Below are positions 1-9,586 of a stretch of 58,202 nt of DNA, piece after piece (position 1 is the first letter of the stretch; every line of letters starts with the position of its first letter). Under the pieces are notes generated by a model. The model made no database searches. It saw only the letters and a list, made by a program, of their open reading frames with translations, and was not told where the DNA came from. Source of the stretch: Chromatiales bacterium (lineage in GTDB: Bacteria > Pseudomonadota > Gammaproteobacteria > Chromatiales > Chromatiaceae); the NCBI GenBank assembly GCA_028284585.1, contig JANQRK010000118.1:1-58202 (forward strand), in the 5' to 3' direction. The translations under genes were made by a program, and so were the position numbers.

Positions 1-225
1 GTGCGAGCGCGAATCAAGGCGCGTTTCGCAGGCAATGGCGCGCCCTTGGCAAGAAACGCAACACCGAGTCGCGCTCGCACAGTGGCTCCCAAAGGGCCAG
101 GGCACAAGCATCGTGGGCGGTGTTGCCGCCCTTAGAAAGGGCCTGCCATTCCCGGCGGACTTCGCCTTGCCCACAATGCTTGTGCCGTGGCTGAGCGTTA
201 CAGAATTATCCGCTTGGCCCACTAG
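1..225. repeat. Left-edge copy of a dispersed palindromic repeat
   Basis: Bases 68-225 are the reverse complement of 58045-58202, with 150 of 158 positions identical and no gaps. The element is built of two adjacent imperfect hairpins. The outer one has arms at 1-12 and 69-80 (GTGCGAGCGCGA type). The inner one has 18-bp arms at 101-118 and 169-186 (GGCACAAGCATCGTGGGC type, 17/18 paired). No transposase is present. An open frame crosses the copy, but differences between the two copies are mostly amino-acid changing, so it is probably not coding. It may be a REP/MITE-like non-autonomous element. Confidence 0.85.
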
Positions 226-397
226 GGTGTCCTGCTAGGGTCCTCCGCAAGGGTGGGTACAGGCTCCGAGCGGCGCCGGGTCGATCACTATCTCCGGAGC
301 TGTGGATGAATCGTTGCACGCGAACATAGCGCCCGCTTGCCGGGCGTGCCGATCTCGTCTGTAATGCCGGCTGCAAGCCGACTAGAGGGACCACTAG
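226..397 (+). other. Leader between repeat and parA-like gene
   Basis: This gene-free leader lies between the repeat and the ParA gene. It carries a short dyad (CGGCT/AGCCG) near 370 and a GAGGG ribosome-binding sequence about 10 nt before the ATG at 398. No clear promoter was recognised. Confidence 0.4.
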
Positions 398-1027
398 ATG
401 CAGACCATCCTCTGCATGAACGCGAAGGGCGGTTGTGGCAAGACGACCGTCGCCACCAACCTCGCCGCTTGGTATGCCGACGAAGGCCACCGCACTGCGA
501 TCCTGGATTTTGATCCGCAGCGCTCCAGCATCGATTGGTTGGAGGCCCGCGAAGGCTACGAAGGCGTGCCGTTGATCGAGGGGGTCGATGCGGTCGCTGG
601 CGATGCGCGGGCAGCCTATGGCACCGACATCGCACTACTCGATGCACCGGCCGCTGTTTATGGCAGTGAGGTCACGCAGTTGCTGAGGCGTGCCGATGCA
701 CTGCTGGTGCCGGTGTTACCGTCTCCGATCGACATGCGTGCGGCTGCGCGCTTCATCGATGGCTTGCTTAAATCAGGCCGAATTGCCCGCGGCCAGACGC
801 GCATCGCGCTGATCGCCAACCGGGTGCGCGAGACCACGCGGATCTATCAGGCACTGGACGACTTTCTGCGGCGCTACGATATTCCTGTTTTGACCCATCT
901 GCGCGAAAGCCAGAATTACATCCGTGCCGCGGAGACCGGCCTCGGAATCTTCGAATTGGCCCCATCGCAGGTTGCACTAGACGTCGTGCAGTGGGATCCG
1001 GTGATCGATTGGTTAGGCGACGCCTGA
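398..1027 (+). CDS. ParA/MinD-family ATPase (orphan)
   Basis: This 209-residue protein belongs to the ParA/MIPZ/Soj ATPases that position DNA or protein cargoes. The deviant Walker A motif KGGCGKTT spans residues 10-17 with both signature lysines (K10 and K15). A switch region DFDPQ lies at 37-41 and a Walker B-like strand (IALLDAPA) at 79-86. It is short and lacks an N-terminal HTH, like the small orphan ParA proteins that position chemosensory or carboxysome cargoes, or plasmid ParA type Ib. No ParB or centromere-like repeat is next to it. The following gene overlaps its 3' end, so the two are probably co-transcribed. The cargo cannot be told from the sequence. Confidence 0.85.
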   Translation: MQTILCMNAKGGCGKTTVATNLAAWYADEGHRTAILDFDPQRSSIDWLEAREGYEGVPLIEGVDAVAGDARAAYGTDIALLDAPAAVYGSEVTQLLRRADALLVPVLPSPIDMRAAARFIDGLLKSGRIARGQTRIALIANRVRETTRIYQALDDFLRRYDIPVLTHLRESQNYIRAAETGLGIFELAPSQVALDVVQWDPVIDWLGDA

Positions 1028-1401
1028 GCGACCTGCTCCTGGTCGGCAGTCTGCTTGGCGCCCAGGCGGCGCTCAGCGGGATGGCCGACGTCCTGAGGGT
1101 GGAGATCCGCCCTGCAGGTGAACCGGGCCGATTCGACATCCAGGTCGAGGTACGCCACGCTGATAGCGGTTGGGATCACTATGCGAATCGCTGGGAGGTC
1201 CTTGCCCCGGATGGGTCCTTGCTGGCGACCCGGGTGCTGACGCATCCACAGGCAAGTGTGCGGCCGTTCACTCGGGCTCTCGACGGCTTGCGCATCCCCT
1301 TGGAGGCCACTTGGGTCAAAGTACGAGCACATGACCTGGTGCACGGCTACGGAGGGCGCGAGGTCACCCTGAGTGTGCCCCACCCTGTGCCCACGCACTG
1401 A
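1009..1401 (+). CDS. Small secreted protein of unknown function
   Basis: About 130 residues long. Starting at the TTG at 1009 gives an arginine-rich n-region, a hydrophobic stretch and an Ala-x-Ala type cleavage site near residues 15-20, which is a good signal peptide. A GTG start at 991 is also possible and adds six residues. The mature part looks like a small beta-rich domain: it has a DHYANRWEVL segment and ends in a conserved-looking PHPVPTH tail. I recall similar short exported proteins annotated only as conserved hypothetical. It overlaps the ParA gene by 19 bp, suggesting translational coupling. Function is unknown. Confidence 0.6.
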   Translation: MVRRRLSDLLLVGSLLGAQAALSGMADVLRVEIRPAGEPGRFDIQVEVRHADSGWDHYANRWEVLAPDGSLLATRVLTHPQASVRPFTRALDGLRIPLEATWVKVRAHDLVHGYGGREVTLSVPHPVPTH

Positions 1402-1426
1402 CTTGGGTGTCAATCTGTAGCAGCGG

Positions 1427-2071
1427 CTAGTTCGGCTGGATGCGTTGCAGTGCCGTGCGTACATCATTGGGGCCGGCGACATGAATTGCCTGCATACCGA
1501 ATGCCCGTGCGCCCTCGACGTTCTGGCGCAGGTCGTCGAGGAACAGGATCGCCGGTGCGGCGAGGCCGATGCGATGCGCTACCGTTGCGAAGGCCTGTCG
1601 ATCGGGTTTGCGCTGACCTAATTCGGAGGATACGAAGACCTCTTCGAACAGCGATAAGAGGTCGGGGTAGGCCGCGGCCCAGGTCCGTTGGTGCATGGCA
1701 TTACTATTGGTGAACACGAAGCAGGGTAGGTGCTCGCGCGCAGTCTTTACCAACGCCACGGTGGACTCGATGCGGCCGACGAACACAGCGTTCCAGCCGT
1801 CTCGTAGCAGCTGATCTGGTGCATCGAGTTGCAAGACTTGGCGGACATGCCTCAGGTAACCCGGGCCGTCCAGTTCGCCGCGCTCGTGGTGTTGATAGGC
1901 CGCATCGATGGTAAATCTTCGCCGGATCTCTGCCAGCGGTAGGCTTGAATACTTGGCCCAGCTGCTCAGGACGCGTTCAAAGTCGATCTCGATCAGTACG
2001 CCGCCAAGGTCGAACAACAGGGCACCGATCGGCGGTGGCTCCATTTGGCTTTGGTTGACAGGGACTACCAT
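1427..2071 (-). CDS. HAD-superfamily phosphatase (YihX-like)
   Basis: 214 residues. HAD motif I is DLGGV at 21-25, with the nucleophile D21. The second motif I aspartate is replaced by glycine, as in the haloacid dehalogenase/YihX branch. Motif II is T121-N122, motif III is K155-P-D, and motif IV is D179-D180. The cap insert between motifs I and II fits subfamily IA. By family it may hydrolyse a sugar phosphate such as glucose-1-phosphate, but the substrate is not determined. The ATG at 2071 is preceded by GAGGG at good spacing. The gene is divergent from the flavin reductase and convergent with the secreted protein. Confidence 0.85.
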   Translation of the reverse strand: MVVPVNQSQMEPPPIGALLFDLGGVLIEIDFERVLSSWAKYSSLPLAEIRRRFTIDAAYQHHERGELDGPGYLRHVRQVLQLDAPDQLLRDGWNAVFVGRIESTVALVKTAREHLPCFVFTNSNAMHQRTWAAAYPDLLSLFEEVFVSSELGQRKPDRQAFATVAHRIGLAAPAILFLDDLRQNVEGARAFGMQAIHVAGPNDVRTALQRIQPN

Positions 2072-2231
2072 CGAAGCTGCCCTCGGCGGACCGTCGCTGA
2101 CAGTATAGACAGCATCACCTTGGCCGCCCGATGGTGCCCCAAGCGATGATTAGCATTCGGCAACCACGGTTTTCATTGCCCCCAACATCGAGGACAATCC
2201 GGGGCCGTCGCTCCGCTCACAGCAGCAGATT

Positions 2232-3251
2232 ATGGCTTTCAGCGTTACCATCGAAAATAGCGGTCACCAATTTCAGGTCGAAGAAAAGGAGACGATTTTG
2301 GATGCAGCGATCCGCCAAAACGTCGGGTTGCCCTATGGCTGCCGCAATGGGCGCTGTGGCTCTTGTGCTGCGGGCCTAGTGGCCGGCGCGGTAAGCTATG
2401 TCGAAGTGCCAGAGGCGCTCGAGAAGGCCGGTGAGGGTAAGTGCCTGCCGTGTCAGGGTTTTGCCGCAAGCAATCTGACCCTTGCGGTGCGCGAGGCTAA
2501 AGGGACTGCCGACATCGAGGTCAAGATGATACCGGTGCGGGTACACGCCGTAGATCATCTGAGCCATGACGTCGCCCGCCTGTTGCTAAAATTGCCGGAG
2601 ACCCAGCGCCTGCAGTTTCTTGCGGGACAATATCTTGACTTTGTGCTCGCCGACGGAAATCGCCGCTCGTTCTCGATCGCCAATGCCCCGCATGATGATA
2701 AATACATAGAACTGCACATCCGTCATGTCGATGGTGGCCAGTTCACCAATTGGGTATTCAGTCAGATGAAGGAGCGGGCGATCCTGCGTATAGAGGCACC
2801 GCTCGGCAGTTTCATTCTGGACGAAGACTCCGGTCGGCCGCTGATCTTCATGGGAGGTGGTACTGGTTTCGCGCCGCTCAAGGGGCAGATCGAGCAGGCC
2901 CTTGCTAAGGGAATCCAGCGCCCGATGGTGCTCTACTGGGGCGTCCGTGCAGAGCGTGATCTGTATCTGCGCGAGCTGCCGGAGCAATGGGCCCTGGCCC
3001 ATCAAGATTTTCGGTTTGTCCCGGTACTCTCCGAACCGGATGCGAGCTGGGATGGGCGCACCGGCTGGGTGCATGATGCCGTGCTCGCCGATTTCCCGGA
3101 CCTGTCTGGGTACGATCTCTACATGGCGGGGCCGCCACCGATGGTAGATGCCGGCCGCACGGCTTTTGCTGCGGCGGGCATGCCGGCGGAGCAGATGCAC
3201 TATGATTCCTTCGAATTCGCGCATGACGCTGGGGCCGAATCCAACGAATGA
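2232..3251 (+). CDS. 2Fe-2S NAD(P)H-flavin reductase (AscD/CDP-glucoseen reductase-like)
   Basis: 339 residues with three modules in order. The N-terminal plant-type ferredoxin domain has cysteines at 37, 42, 45 and 74. It is followed by a ferredoxin-NADP reductase-like FAD domain with an RSFS motif near 148, and an NAD(P) domain with GGGTGFAP near 205. This architecture passes electrons from NAD(P)H through FAD to the iron-sulphur centre. Family members are annotated as CDP-6-deoxy-delta-3,4-glucoseen reductase, or as a reductase often found near ubiD. No deoxysugar genes are nearby, so a general reductase role is more likely than sugar deoxygenation. The gene stands alone and is convergent with hemY. 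Confidence 0.85.
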   Translation: MAFSVTIENSGHQFQVEEKETILDAAIRQNVGLPYGCRNGRCGSCAAGLVAGAVSYVEVPEALEKAGEGKCLPCQGFAASNLTLAVREAKGTADIEVKMIPVRVHAVDHLSHDVARLLLKLPETQRLQFLAGQYLDFVLADGNRRSFSIANAPHDDKYIELHIRHVDGGQFTNWVFSQMKERAILRIEAPLGSFILDEDSGRPLIFMGGGTGFAPLKGQIEQALAKGIQRPMVLYWGVRAERDLYLRELPEQWALAHQDFRFVPVLSEPDASWDGRTGWVHDAVLADFPDLSGYDLYMAGPPPMVDAGRTAFAAAGMPAEQMHYDSFEFAHDAGAESNE

Positions 3252-3282
3252 ACAGGTTCTCTGGTCTGTGCGGTGTCCGGGG

Positions 3283-4587
3283 TTACGCCGACGGCTCGAT
3301 GTCCGGTCGCAGGGTATTTGCTCCGGATGGTTGCGGGGGTTGGTTATCAGGTCTGGAGCGGTCCATGGCGGTCGCCTCGTCGCCTGTTGGCGGCAGCGCA
3401 GCATCCGATCCGCTGCTCTTGGATAGGCCGCGCCGATAGACTTCGATCGCCTGGCCGGGTTCTTGGAGGTATTCGAGTAATCGACCGAGTTCAGCATAGG
3501 CTTGGGTCGGGCCATCGCGTCCTACGCAGGCCTCTAAATAACCACGTGCCTTGCCCCACAAGCGGGCGCGCAGGCTCAGTTGACCCAGCATTAGCAATAG
3601 TTCCGAGTCGTCTGTGTGCTGGTCGAGGAAGTGCTCCATTTGCGACAACTTTTTGCCGGGCTCGGATGACTCGAGTTGGCCGTAGGACTTGAGCAACTCG
3701 ATACTCCAGTTCTTGCGTAGTGCTGTGCCGAGCAGCTTTTCGGCCTCCGCGGTTTGTCCGGTCTCCTGCAAGAGCAGGGCGAAGTCACCGACCAGCTCGG
3801 ATTTGTCGCGCAGCGGGCGTGGAACCGCGGTCCAGGCCGAGCGTAGCTGTTTCGCATCACCGGACTGGGATGCCTGCTCGAGCAGGGCGCGATGCACGCG
3901 CACCTCGAGGTGCTTGAGTTGTGCTGGGTCATCGACCCTGCGTCGGCGCAGCTCGGGTAGCAGGTCGCGCAATTGCTCCCAGTTGCCGAGTTGTTCATAC
4001 AGACGATACAACAGGCGCAGCACCGATGGATCGTGCGGTGCGCTGCGCCGCAGGTCTTGCAGGGTTGCCAAGGCAGCTTCGAGTTGCTGACCGGCGAGCT
4101 GCAGTTCGGCTTGGATCAGGCGGACGGCGATTTCGGCCGAGGGCATGCTCTCTTGGGCCAGGTGGATATATCGATCGCGCCGATCATAGGCCCCCTGCAG
4201 GTGCGCGGCGCGTGCCGCAGTGAGGTAATTGGGCAACGGTGTTTTAGATCGTTCGATGCCGTGGGTCAGGTGTTCCTCGGCACTGCCCCAGTTGCCCGCC
4301 GCCATCTCCAGCAGCCCGCGCGACATTGCTTGCTGCGCGAGCTGCCAATCGCGTCTGCTTTGTCGGTCATCGATTTCCTGCCGCAGATGCAGGCTGCGCG
4401 AGACCAGGTGGATGGCCAAATACAGCGCCAAGAAGAGTGCGCCGACCAGCAATATCAATAAGGCGAGACTCATCTCAACCGTGTAGTTGGCGAACGCCAG
4501 CAACACATAACCATTGTCACGGCTTAGAAGGATCCCAACTGCAGCGCCGAACAGGGCCAGCAGCCAGAACTTGACCAGCAAGCTCAT
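3283..4587 (-). CDS. hemY: HemY-type TPR membrane protein of the haem operon
   Basis: 434 residues. Two hydrophobic helices at about 6-22 and 40-62 are followed by a helical, TPR-like cytoplasmic or periplasmic region up to about 390, then a polar low-complexity tail. This matches the gammaproteobacterial HemY family encoded last in hemCDXY operons. It is unrelated to the Bacillus protoporphyrinogen oxidase of the same name. Its biochemical role is not firmly established. The start codon overlaps the hemX stop by 4 bp (ATGA), so expression should be coupled. Confidence 0.92.
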   Translation of the reverse strand: MSLLVKFWLLALFGAAVGILLSRDNGYVLLAFANYTVEMSLALLILLVGALFLALYLAIHLVSRSLHLRQEIDDRQSRRDWQLAQQAMSRGLLEMAAGNWGSAEEHLTHGIERSKTPLPNYLTAARAAHLQGAYDRRDRYIHLAQESMPSAEIAVRLIQAELQLAGQQLEAALATLQDLRRSAPHDPSVLRLLYRLYEQLGNWEQLRDLLPELRRRRVDDPAQLKHLEVRVHRALLEQASQSGDAKQLRSAWTAVPRPLRDKSELVGDFALLLQETGQTAEAEKLLGTALRKNWSIELLKSYGQLESSEPGKKLSQMEHFLDQHTDDSELLLMLGQLSLRARLWGKARGYLEACVGRDGPTQAYAELGRLLEYLQEPGQAIEVYRRGLSKSSGSDAALPPTGDEATAMDRSRPDNQPPQPSGANTLRPDIEPSA

Positions 4588-5801
4588 TGTGCTTTGGCTC
4601 CCTGCCGGGGACCCAGGTCAGCCTGCCCCAGCCGAGTCTGAAGACGCGTCAACGACAGGCTGATATCCGGTCGCCGTGGCCGGATGTCGACGCTTAGCAG
4701 GTCGTTGATCGCCTGCGCGAAGGAATCTGTCGCACTTGCGTTGGGGTCGAAATAGTCTGCCAACCACTTGGCGGTAGATCCCAAGTGGGTTCGAAACATG
4801 CTTTGGTCGGCGCGCGATATCGCCAGGCGGGCTGCCGCGAGGTTGAGTTTGAGGTTTTCATAGAGAAAGAACTCATGCTCTGGCGGTAGCATGGCGCGCA
4901 CCGGCTGGTCGCGGTCGCGGACGCGCACCGAGTCGCGCAGGGCGGCCCAGATGTCGCTGAACAGGGTCTGCCAACCGCGCTCGCCCGATGTGCGCTCGCC
5001 CGGAACCGGCAGCGTACGCTCTGGTCCTACGGTCCCTGGGGCGAGGGGCAGCCCCGGGACCTGGTCGATCAGCCTGCCTAGCTTGGTGGAAAGCGCGTCT
5101 CGGTCGGGGGCCTCGAAGGATCTCAGTTTTTCGATGTCGCGGGCGATTTGCTCGCGCACGCTGGTCCAGCCGGGTTGTCTGGTGTCGCGCAAGCGCTCGT
5201 CGGCTAATTCGAGGGCGGCCAGGGCGGTCTCGGTGTTGCCCGCCAGAGCCAGTTGCTGGTTTGCTACTCTTAGCAGGTGTTCGGCCTCGACGAGCATCCA
5301 TCGGGTGCCGGAGCGCCCGACCCGGTCGCGCACGTCGGCCAGTGCCGCACTAAGTTCTGCCTCACGTTCCTGTAGCAGCCGCCGGTCCTCCGCCATGCGC
5401 TGCTCGAGTTGTGCGAAGGTGTTGCGTGCTTCATCCACTGCATGGCGTTGTTCCTTCAGCAGATCACTCTGTTGACCCGCGGCCGATGCCTGCGTACGCA
5501 GGGTATCTGTTGCTTCCTGCAGGGCTTGCTGCAGTCGCTGTTGCTGCTCCAGCGCGCCGCCAACCCGGGTATTCAAGGCAGTGATTTCCTGCGTCAGGAC
5601 GGCTTGATAACGATAGCCCCAGAGCAAACCACCGGCGACCGCCAGGATCGCAAGAATCGCCAAGATAAATGCCAGACCACTGGTTCGGCCACCTGCTGTG
5701 GCCGTTGCTTGCCGCGACGAGCCGGTGGTTTGCGTCGATGTGGATCGGGACGCGGTCGCCGGATTGCGGTGAGTTCCCTGCGTGGGATCTTGTGTGGTCA
5801 T
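4584..5801 (-). CDS. hemX: HemX membrane protein (uroporphyrinogen-methyltransferase-like family)
   Basis: 405 residues. A polar Ser/Thr-rich N-terminus (1-42) is followed by one transmembrane helix (about 43-62), a long coiled coil (about 70-165) and a helical C-terminal domain. No SAM-binding methyltransferase motifs are present, so the legacy name uroporphyrinogen-III C-methyltransferase is misleading here. It sits between hemD and hemY in the standard hemCDXY order, 73 bp after hemD and overlapping hemY by 4 bp. A scaffold role in tetrapyrrole synthesis at the inner membrane is an inference. Confidence 0.92.
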   Translation of the reverse strand: MTTQDPTQGTHRNPATASRSTSTQTTGSSRQATATAGGRTSGLAFILAILAILAVAGGLLWGYRYQAVLTQEITALNTRVGGALEQQQRLQQALQEATDTLRTQASAAGQQSDLLKEQRHAVDEARNTFAQLEQRMAEDRRLLQEREAELSAALADVRDRVGRSGTRWMLVEAEHLLRVANQQLALAGNTETALAALELADERLRDTRQPGWTSVREQIARDIEKLRSFEAPDRDALSTKLGRLIDQVPGLPLAPGTVGPERTLPVPGERTSGERGWQTLFSDIWAALRDSVRVRDRDQPVRAMLPPEHEFFLYENLKLNLAAARLAISRADQSMFRTHLGSTAKWLADYFDPNASATDSFAQAINDLLSVDIRPRRPDISLSLTRLQTRLGQADLGPRQGAKAQ

Positions 5802-5874
5802 TGCTCAATGAGAATCGAATCAGCTTGCCAAAGGAGTGAGCCTGTTTGGCGTTCAAGCCTATCAGAAGCACCCT

Positions 5875-6675
5875 TCAGACAATATTGTCGGTGAGTTCAC
5901 ATAGAGCCACCAGCATGTCGCGGTCACGCGCCGATTTTGCGATATGCACGGACTGGCAGCCGTGTGCTCGGGCATGGTCCGCCATGCGTTGGCTGACCAC
6001 GAGTAAAGGCGTTGTGCGCAGTTGCTGTGCGCCTTGCTCACCGAGCAGCTTGAATAGGTTGTCCAAGATTTGATTACTGCTAGCGATCGCGATTTGTACC
6101 AGTTCTGACCAGTGAGTCAGCAGATTGTGTAGGCCCTTGACCTGCCGTGGTATCCGCCGCCGATAGACGTCGATCACCCGGACCTGGGCGCCGCGCTCGA
6201 GCAAGGTATCGCGGATCAGTTCGCGCCCGCCGTCACCGCGCAGAATATAGATCGTCTTGCCGGCCACCGCTTGCAGACCAGGCTGGGCCAGCAGGCCTTC
6301 GCTGTCCATGCGTTCGGGAACCAAACTCGGGTCGAGTCCCACTTTCCCCAAGGCCCTCGCCGTGGCACTGCCGACGGCTGCAATGTCGATATCCAGCGGT
6401 AGCTGTGATGGCAACAGAGGGAATGCGTAACGTACCGCGTTGGCGCTAATGAAAATCAGTAGATCAGCCTGCTGGGCACCTGCCAGCGCGGCACGGGCCG
6501 CTTGCTTGTCAGCGGGACCGAGAATCTCCAGCGCGGGGAAGCGCACGGGGCGTCCGTGCGCAGCCTCGATTAATTCGCATAGATCAGTCGCCTGATGGGC
6601 GGGGCGAGTGACCAGGATGCTGAGGCCGGCGAGGTCGCAGGGGGTGCCGTGTTCAAGTCGAGGTTTGATCGGCAT
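5875..6675 (-). CDS. hemD: Uroporphyrinogen-III synthase
   Basis: 266 residues from the ATG at 6675. The start lies within the last codons of hemC, giving a 23-bp overlap; longer upstream readings merely shadow hemC. The protein has the two-lobed HemD pattern, with LVTRPAHQA near the N-terminus, a [14 protein letters not shown] segment (about 80-95), and the conserved [13 protein letters not shown] strand-loop region. The enzyme closes and inverts ring D of hydroxymethylbilane in the cytoplasm. The sequence is divergent, as usual for HemD, but the operon position is decisive. Confidence 0.93.
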   Translation of the reverse strand: MPIKPRLEHGTPCDLAGLSILVTRPAHQATDLCELIEAAHGRPVRFPALEILGPADKQAARAALAGAQQADLLIFISANAVRYAFPLLPSQLPLDIDIAAVGSATARALGKVGLDPSLVPERMDSEGLLAQPGLQAVAGKTIYILRGDGGRELIRDTLLERGAQVRVIDVYRRRIPRQVKGLHNLLTHWSELVQIAIASSNQILDNLFKLLGEQGAQQLRTTPLLVVSQRMADHARAHGCQSVHIAKSARDRDMLVALCELTDNIV

Positions 6676-7594
6676 AGAGTTCGCGCAGGATCCGCGCCGC
6701 GCCATTTTCCAAAAGCTCCTCGGCCAGCGAGCGGCCGAGTCGTTCACCATCTGCTTGTGGCCCACGGATCTCGCTGCGCACGATTTCGCTACCGTCCACG
6801 GTTCCGACAAGACCGCGCAGGTATAGCTGGTCGTCAGCGAGTGTCGCATGGCCGCCAATTGGCACCTGGCAGCCACCTTCCAGGCGTTGGTTGAGGGCAC
6901 GTTCTGCGCCTACGCACACCGCGGTCGGGCCGTGATGTAACGGTGCGAGCAGTTGATTTGTCTGCTCGTCGTCGCTGCGACACTCGATGCCGATCGCACC
7001 CTGACCGATCGCCGGTAGGCTCTGATCGGTGCTGATGAAACTGCGAATGCGCTCGGCGAAGCCCAGGCGCAACAGCCCCGCCGAGGCAAGGATGATGGCA
7101 TCGTAATCGCCGTCGTCGAGCTTGCGCAGACGGGTGTTGACATTGCCACGCAGTGCGATGATTTCGAGGTCTGGTCGGCGGTCGGTGAGCTGGCACTGGC
7201 GGCGTAGACTGGAGGTACCGACCCGTGCGCCTTGCGGTAGTGCTGCCATTTCGGCGTGTGCGTTAGAGACGAAGGCGTCACGGGGATCTTCCCGCTCCAA
7301 GACCACAGACAAATGCAGGCCGTCGGGCAACTCGACTGGTACGTCCTTCATCGAGTGCACGGCGATGTCAGCATCGCCCTCAAGCATGCGCTGCTCCAGC
7401 TCCTTCACGAACAATCCCTTGCCGCCGATTTTCGCTAAGGGGGTATCCAAGATCTTGTCACCCTGGGTACTCATACCGAGGATTTCCACCTCGATCCCCG
7501 AATGTGCCTCACGCAGCCGCGCGGCGACGTGTTCCGCCTGCCACATGGCCAGGGGTGATTTGCGGGTCGCGATGCGGATGGCGTGCTGGTTCAT
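6653..7594 (-). CDS. hemC: Porphobilinogen deaminase (hydroxymethylbilane synthase)
   Basis: 313 residues, the usual length. It polymerises four porphobilinogens into hydroxymethylbilane. The dipyrromethane cofactor attachment cysteine is C242 in the [10 protein letters not shown] motif, and the catalytic aspartate is D84 in SMKDVP. The cofactor-binding TSSLRR segment is at about 127-132. First gene of hemC-hemD-hemX-hemY on the minus strand, so the operon promoter should lie in 7595-7821. Confidence 0.97.
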   Translation of the reverse strand: MNQHAIRIATRKSPLAMWQAEHVAARLREAHSGIEVEILGMSTQGDKILDTPLAKIGGKGLFVKELEQRMLEGDADIAVHSMKDVPVELPDGLHLSVVLEREDPRDAFVSNAHAEMAALPQGARVGTSSLRRQCQLTDRRPDLEIIALRGNVNTRLRKLDDGDYDAIILASAGLLRLGFAERIRSFISTDQSLPAIGQGAIGIECRSDDEQTNQLLAPLHHGPTAVCVGAERALNQRLEGGCQVPIGGHATLADDQLYLRGLVGTVDGSEIVRSEIRGPQADGERLGRSLAEELLENGAARILRELYADQTST

Positions 7595-7821
7595 ATTCTA
7601 GGTTTGTGTGTTGCTGCATTTGGAAACGACCAATGCTAATCCTTGGCAAGGTATCTGACAAAGCCAGCTTTACTTGGGGGGGGCTGAATTTGCCGGAATC
7701 GCAACCCGCCGCTGAGCACAAGACAGACCTCGAAGGACCGGCTTTTCGAGTGCAACAGCACCGCGCGATGCGTGTTTAAGGTTTGGTGGACTTGGCGCTC
7801 GCGGTGTTGTGCTGGACTCGC

Positions 7822-7947
7822 CTATTCGGTGGCTAGCTCAGCCTGGGATTGGGTGGGACGCTCGTTCACCACTTGCTCAGGTTTTTGTCCCAGCGAGCGA
7901 TACCCCCTGTACACAGCGATGCCTCCCGCGATATGCGAGGCATCCAA
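7822..7947 (-). CDS. Possible 41-aa small protein
   Basis: A 41-codon frame begins with TTG at 7947, preceded by an exceptionally good Shine-Dalgarno (GGAGGAGG, 7-10 nt upstream). It ends with TAG at 7822. The peptide starts LDASHIAGGIAVYRGYRSLG and continues with a polar, Gln/Glu-rich half. It has no signal peptide and no domain that I recognise. It lies between the hemF terminator hairpin and hemC. The ribosome site supports translation; the TTG start and short length argue for caution. Confidence 0.35.
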   Translation of the reverse strand: MDASHIAGGIAVYRGYRSLGQKPEQVVNERPTQSQAELATE

Positions 7948-7985
7948 GATTGATCCTCCTCCAGCGCCCAAAAAGCGCTTTTCGG

Positions 7986-8016
7986 GCCTGACCTCTCCCC
8001 GGTCAGGCTTTTTTTT
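7986..8016 (+). terminator. Intrinsic terminator
   Basis: An 8-bp perfect stem (GCCTGACC at 7986-7993, GGTCAGGC at 8001-8008) with a 7-nt loop is followed by eight T residues (8009-8016). The polarity is plus. On the minus strand the hairpin is preceded by A8 and followed by a second AAAAGCGCTTTT dyad, so it may also end hemF transcripts. Confidence 0.8.
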
Positions 8017-8030
8017 GTGACTCGTCGCCC

Positions 8031-9564
<1,534 letters not shown>

Positions 9565-9586
9565 TGCAAAGCCGCAACGGTTAGGT

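Larger units (their letters stand above)
7595..8030. other. hemF-hemC intergenic region
   Basis: 436 bp between two minus-strand haem genes. It contains a strong plus-strand intrinsic terminator (7986-8016), a possible small minus-strand ORF (7822-7947), and a 228-bp leader before hemC. There is no recognised plus-strand gene upstream of the plus-strand terminator. Either the hairpin acts on hemF read-through in reverse, or a small plus-strand RNA ends here. No known RNA family was recognised. Confidence 0.5.

Noticed and set aside
35..238. A 67-codon frame across the left repeat
   Set aside because: The two repeat copies differ mostly at amino-acid-changing positions and the right copy does not keep the same frame ends.
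4584..5801. HemX as a real uroporphyrinogen methyltransferase
   Set aside because: It has no SAM-binding motifs; the name is a legacy label.
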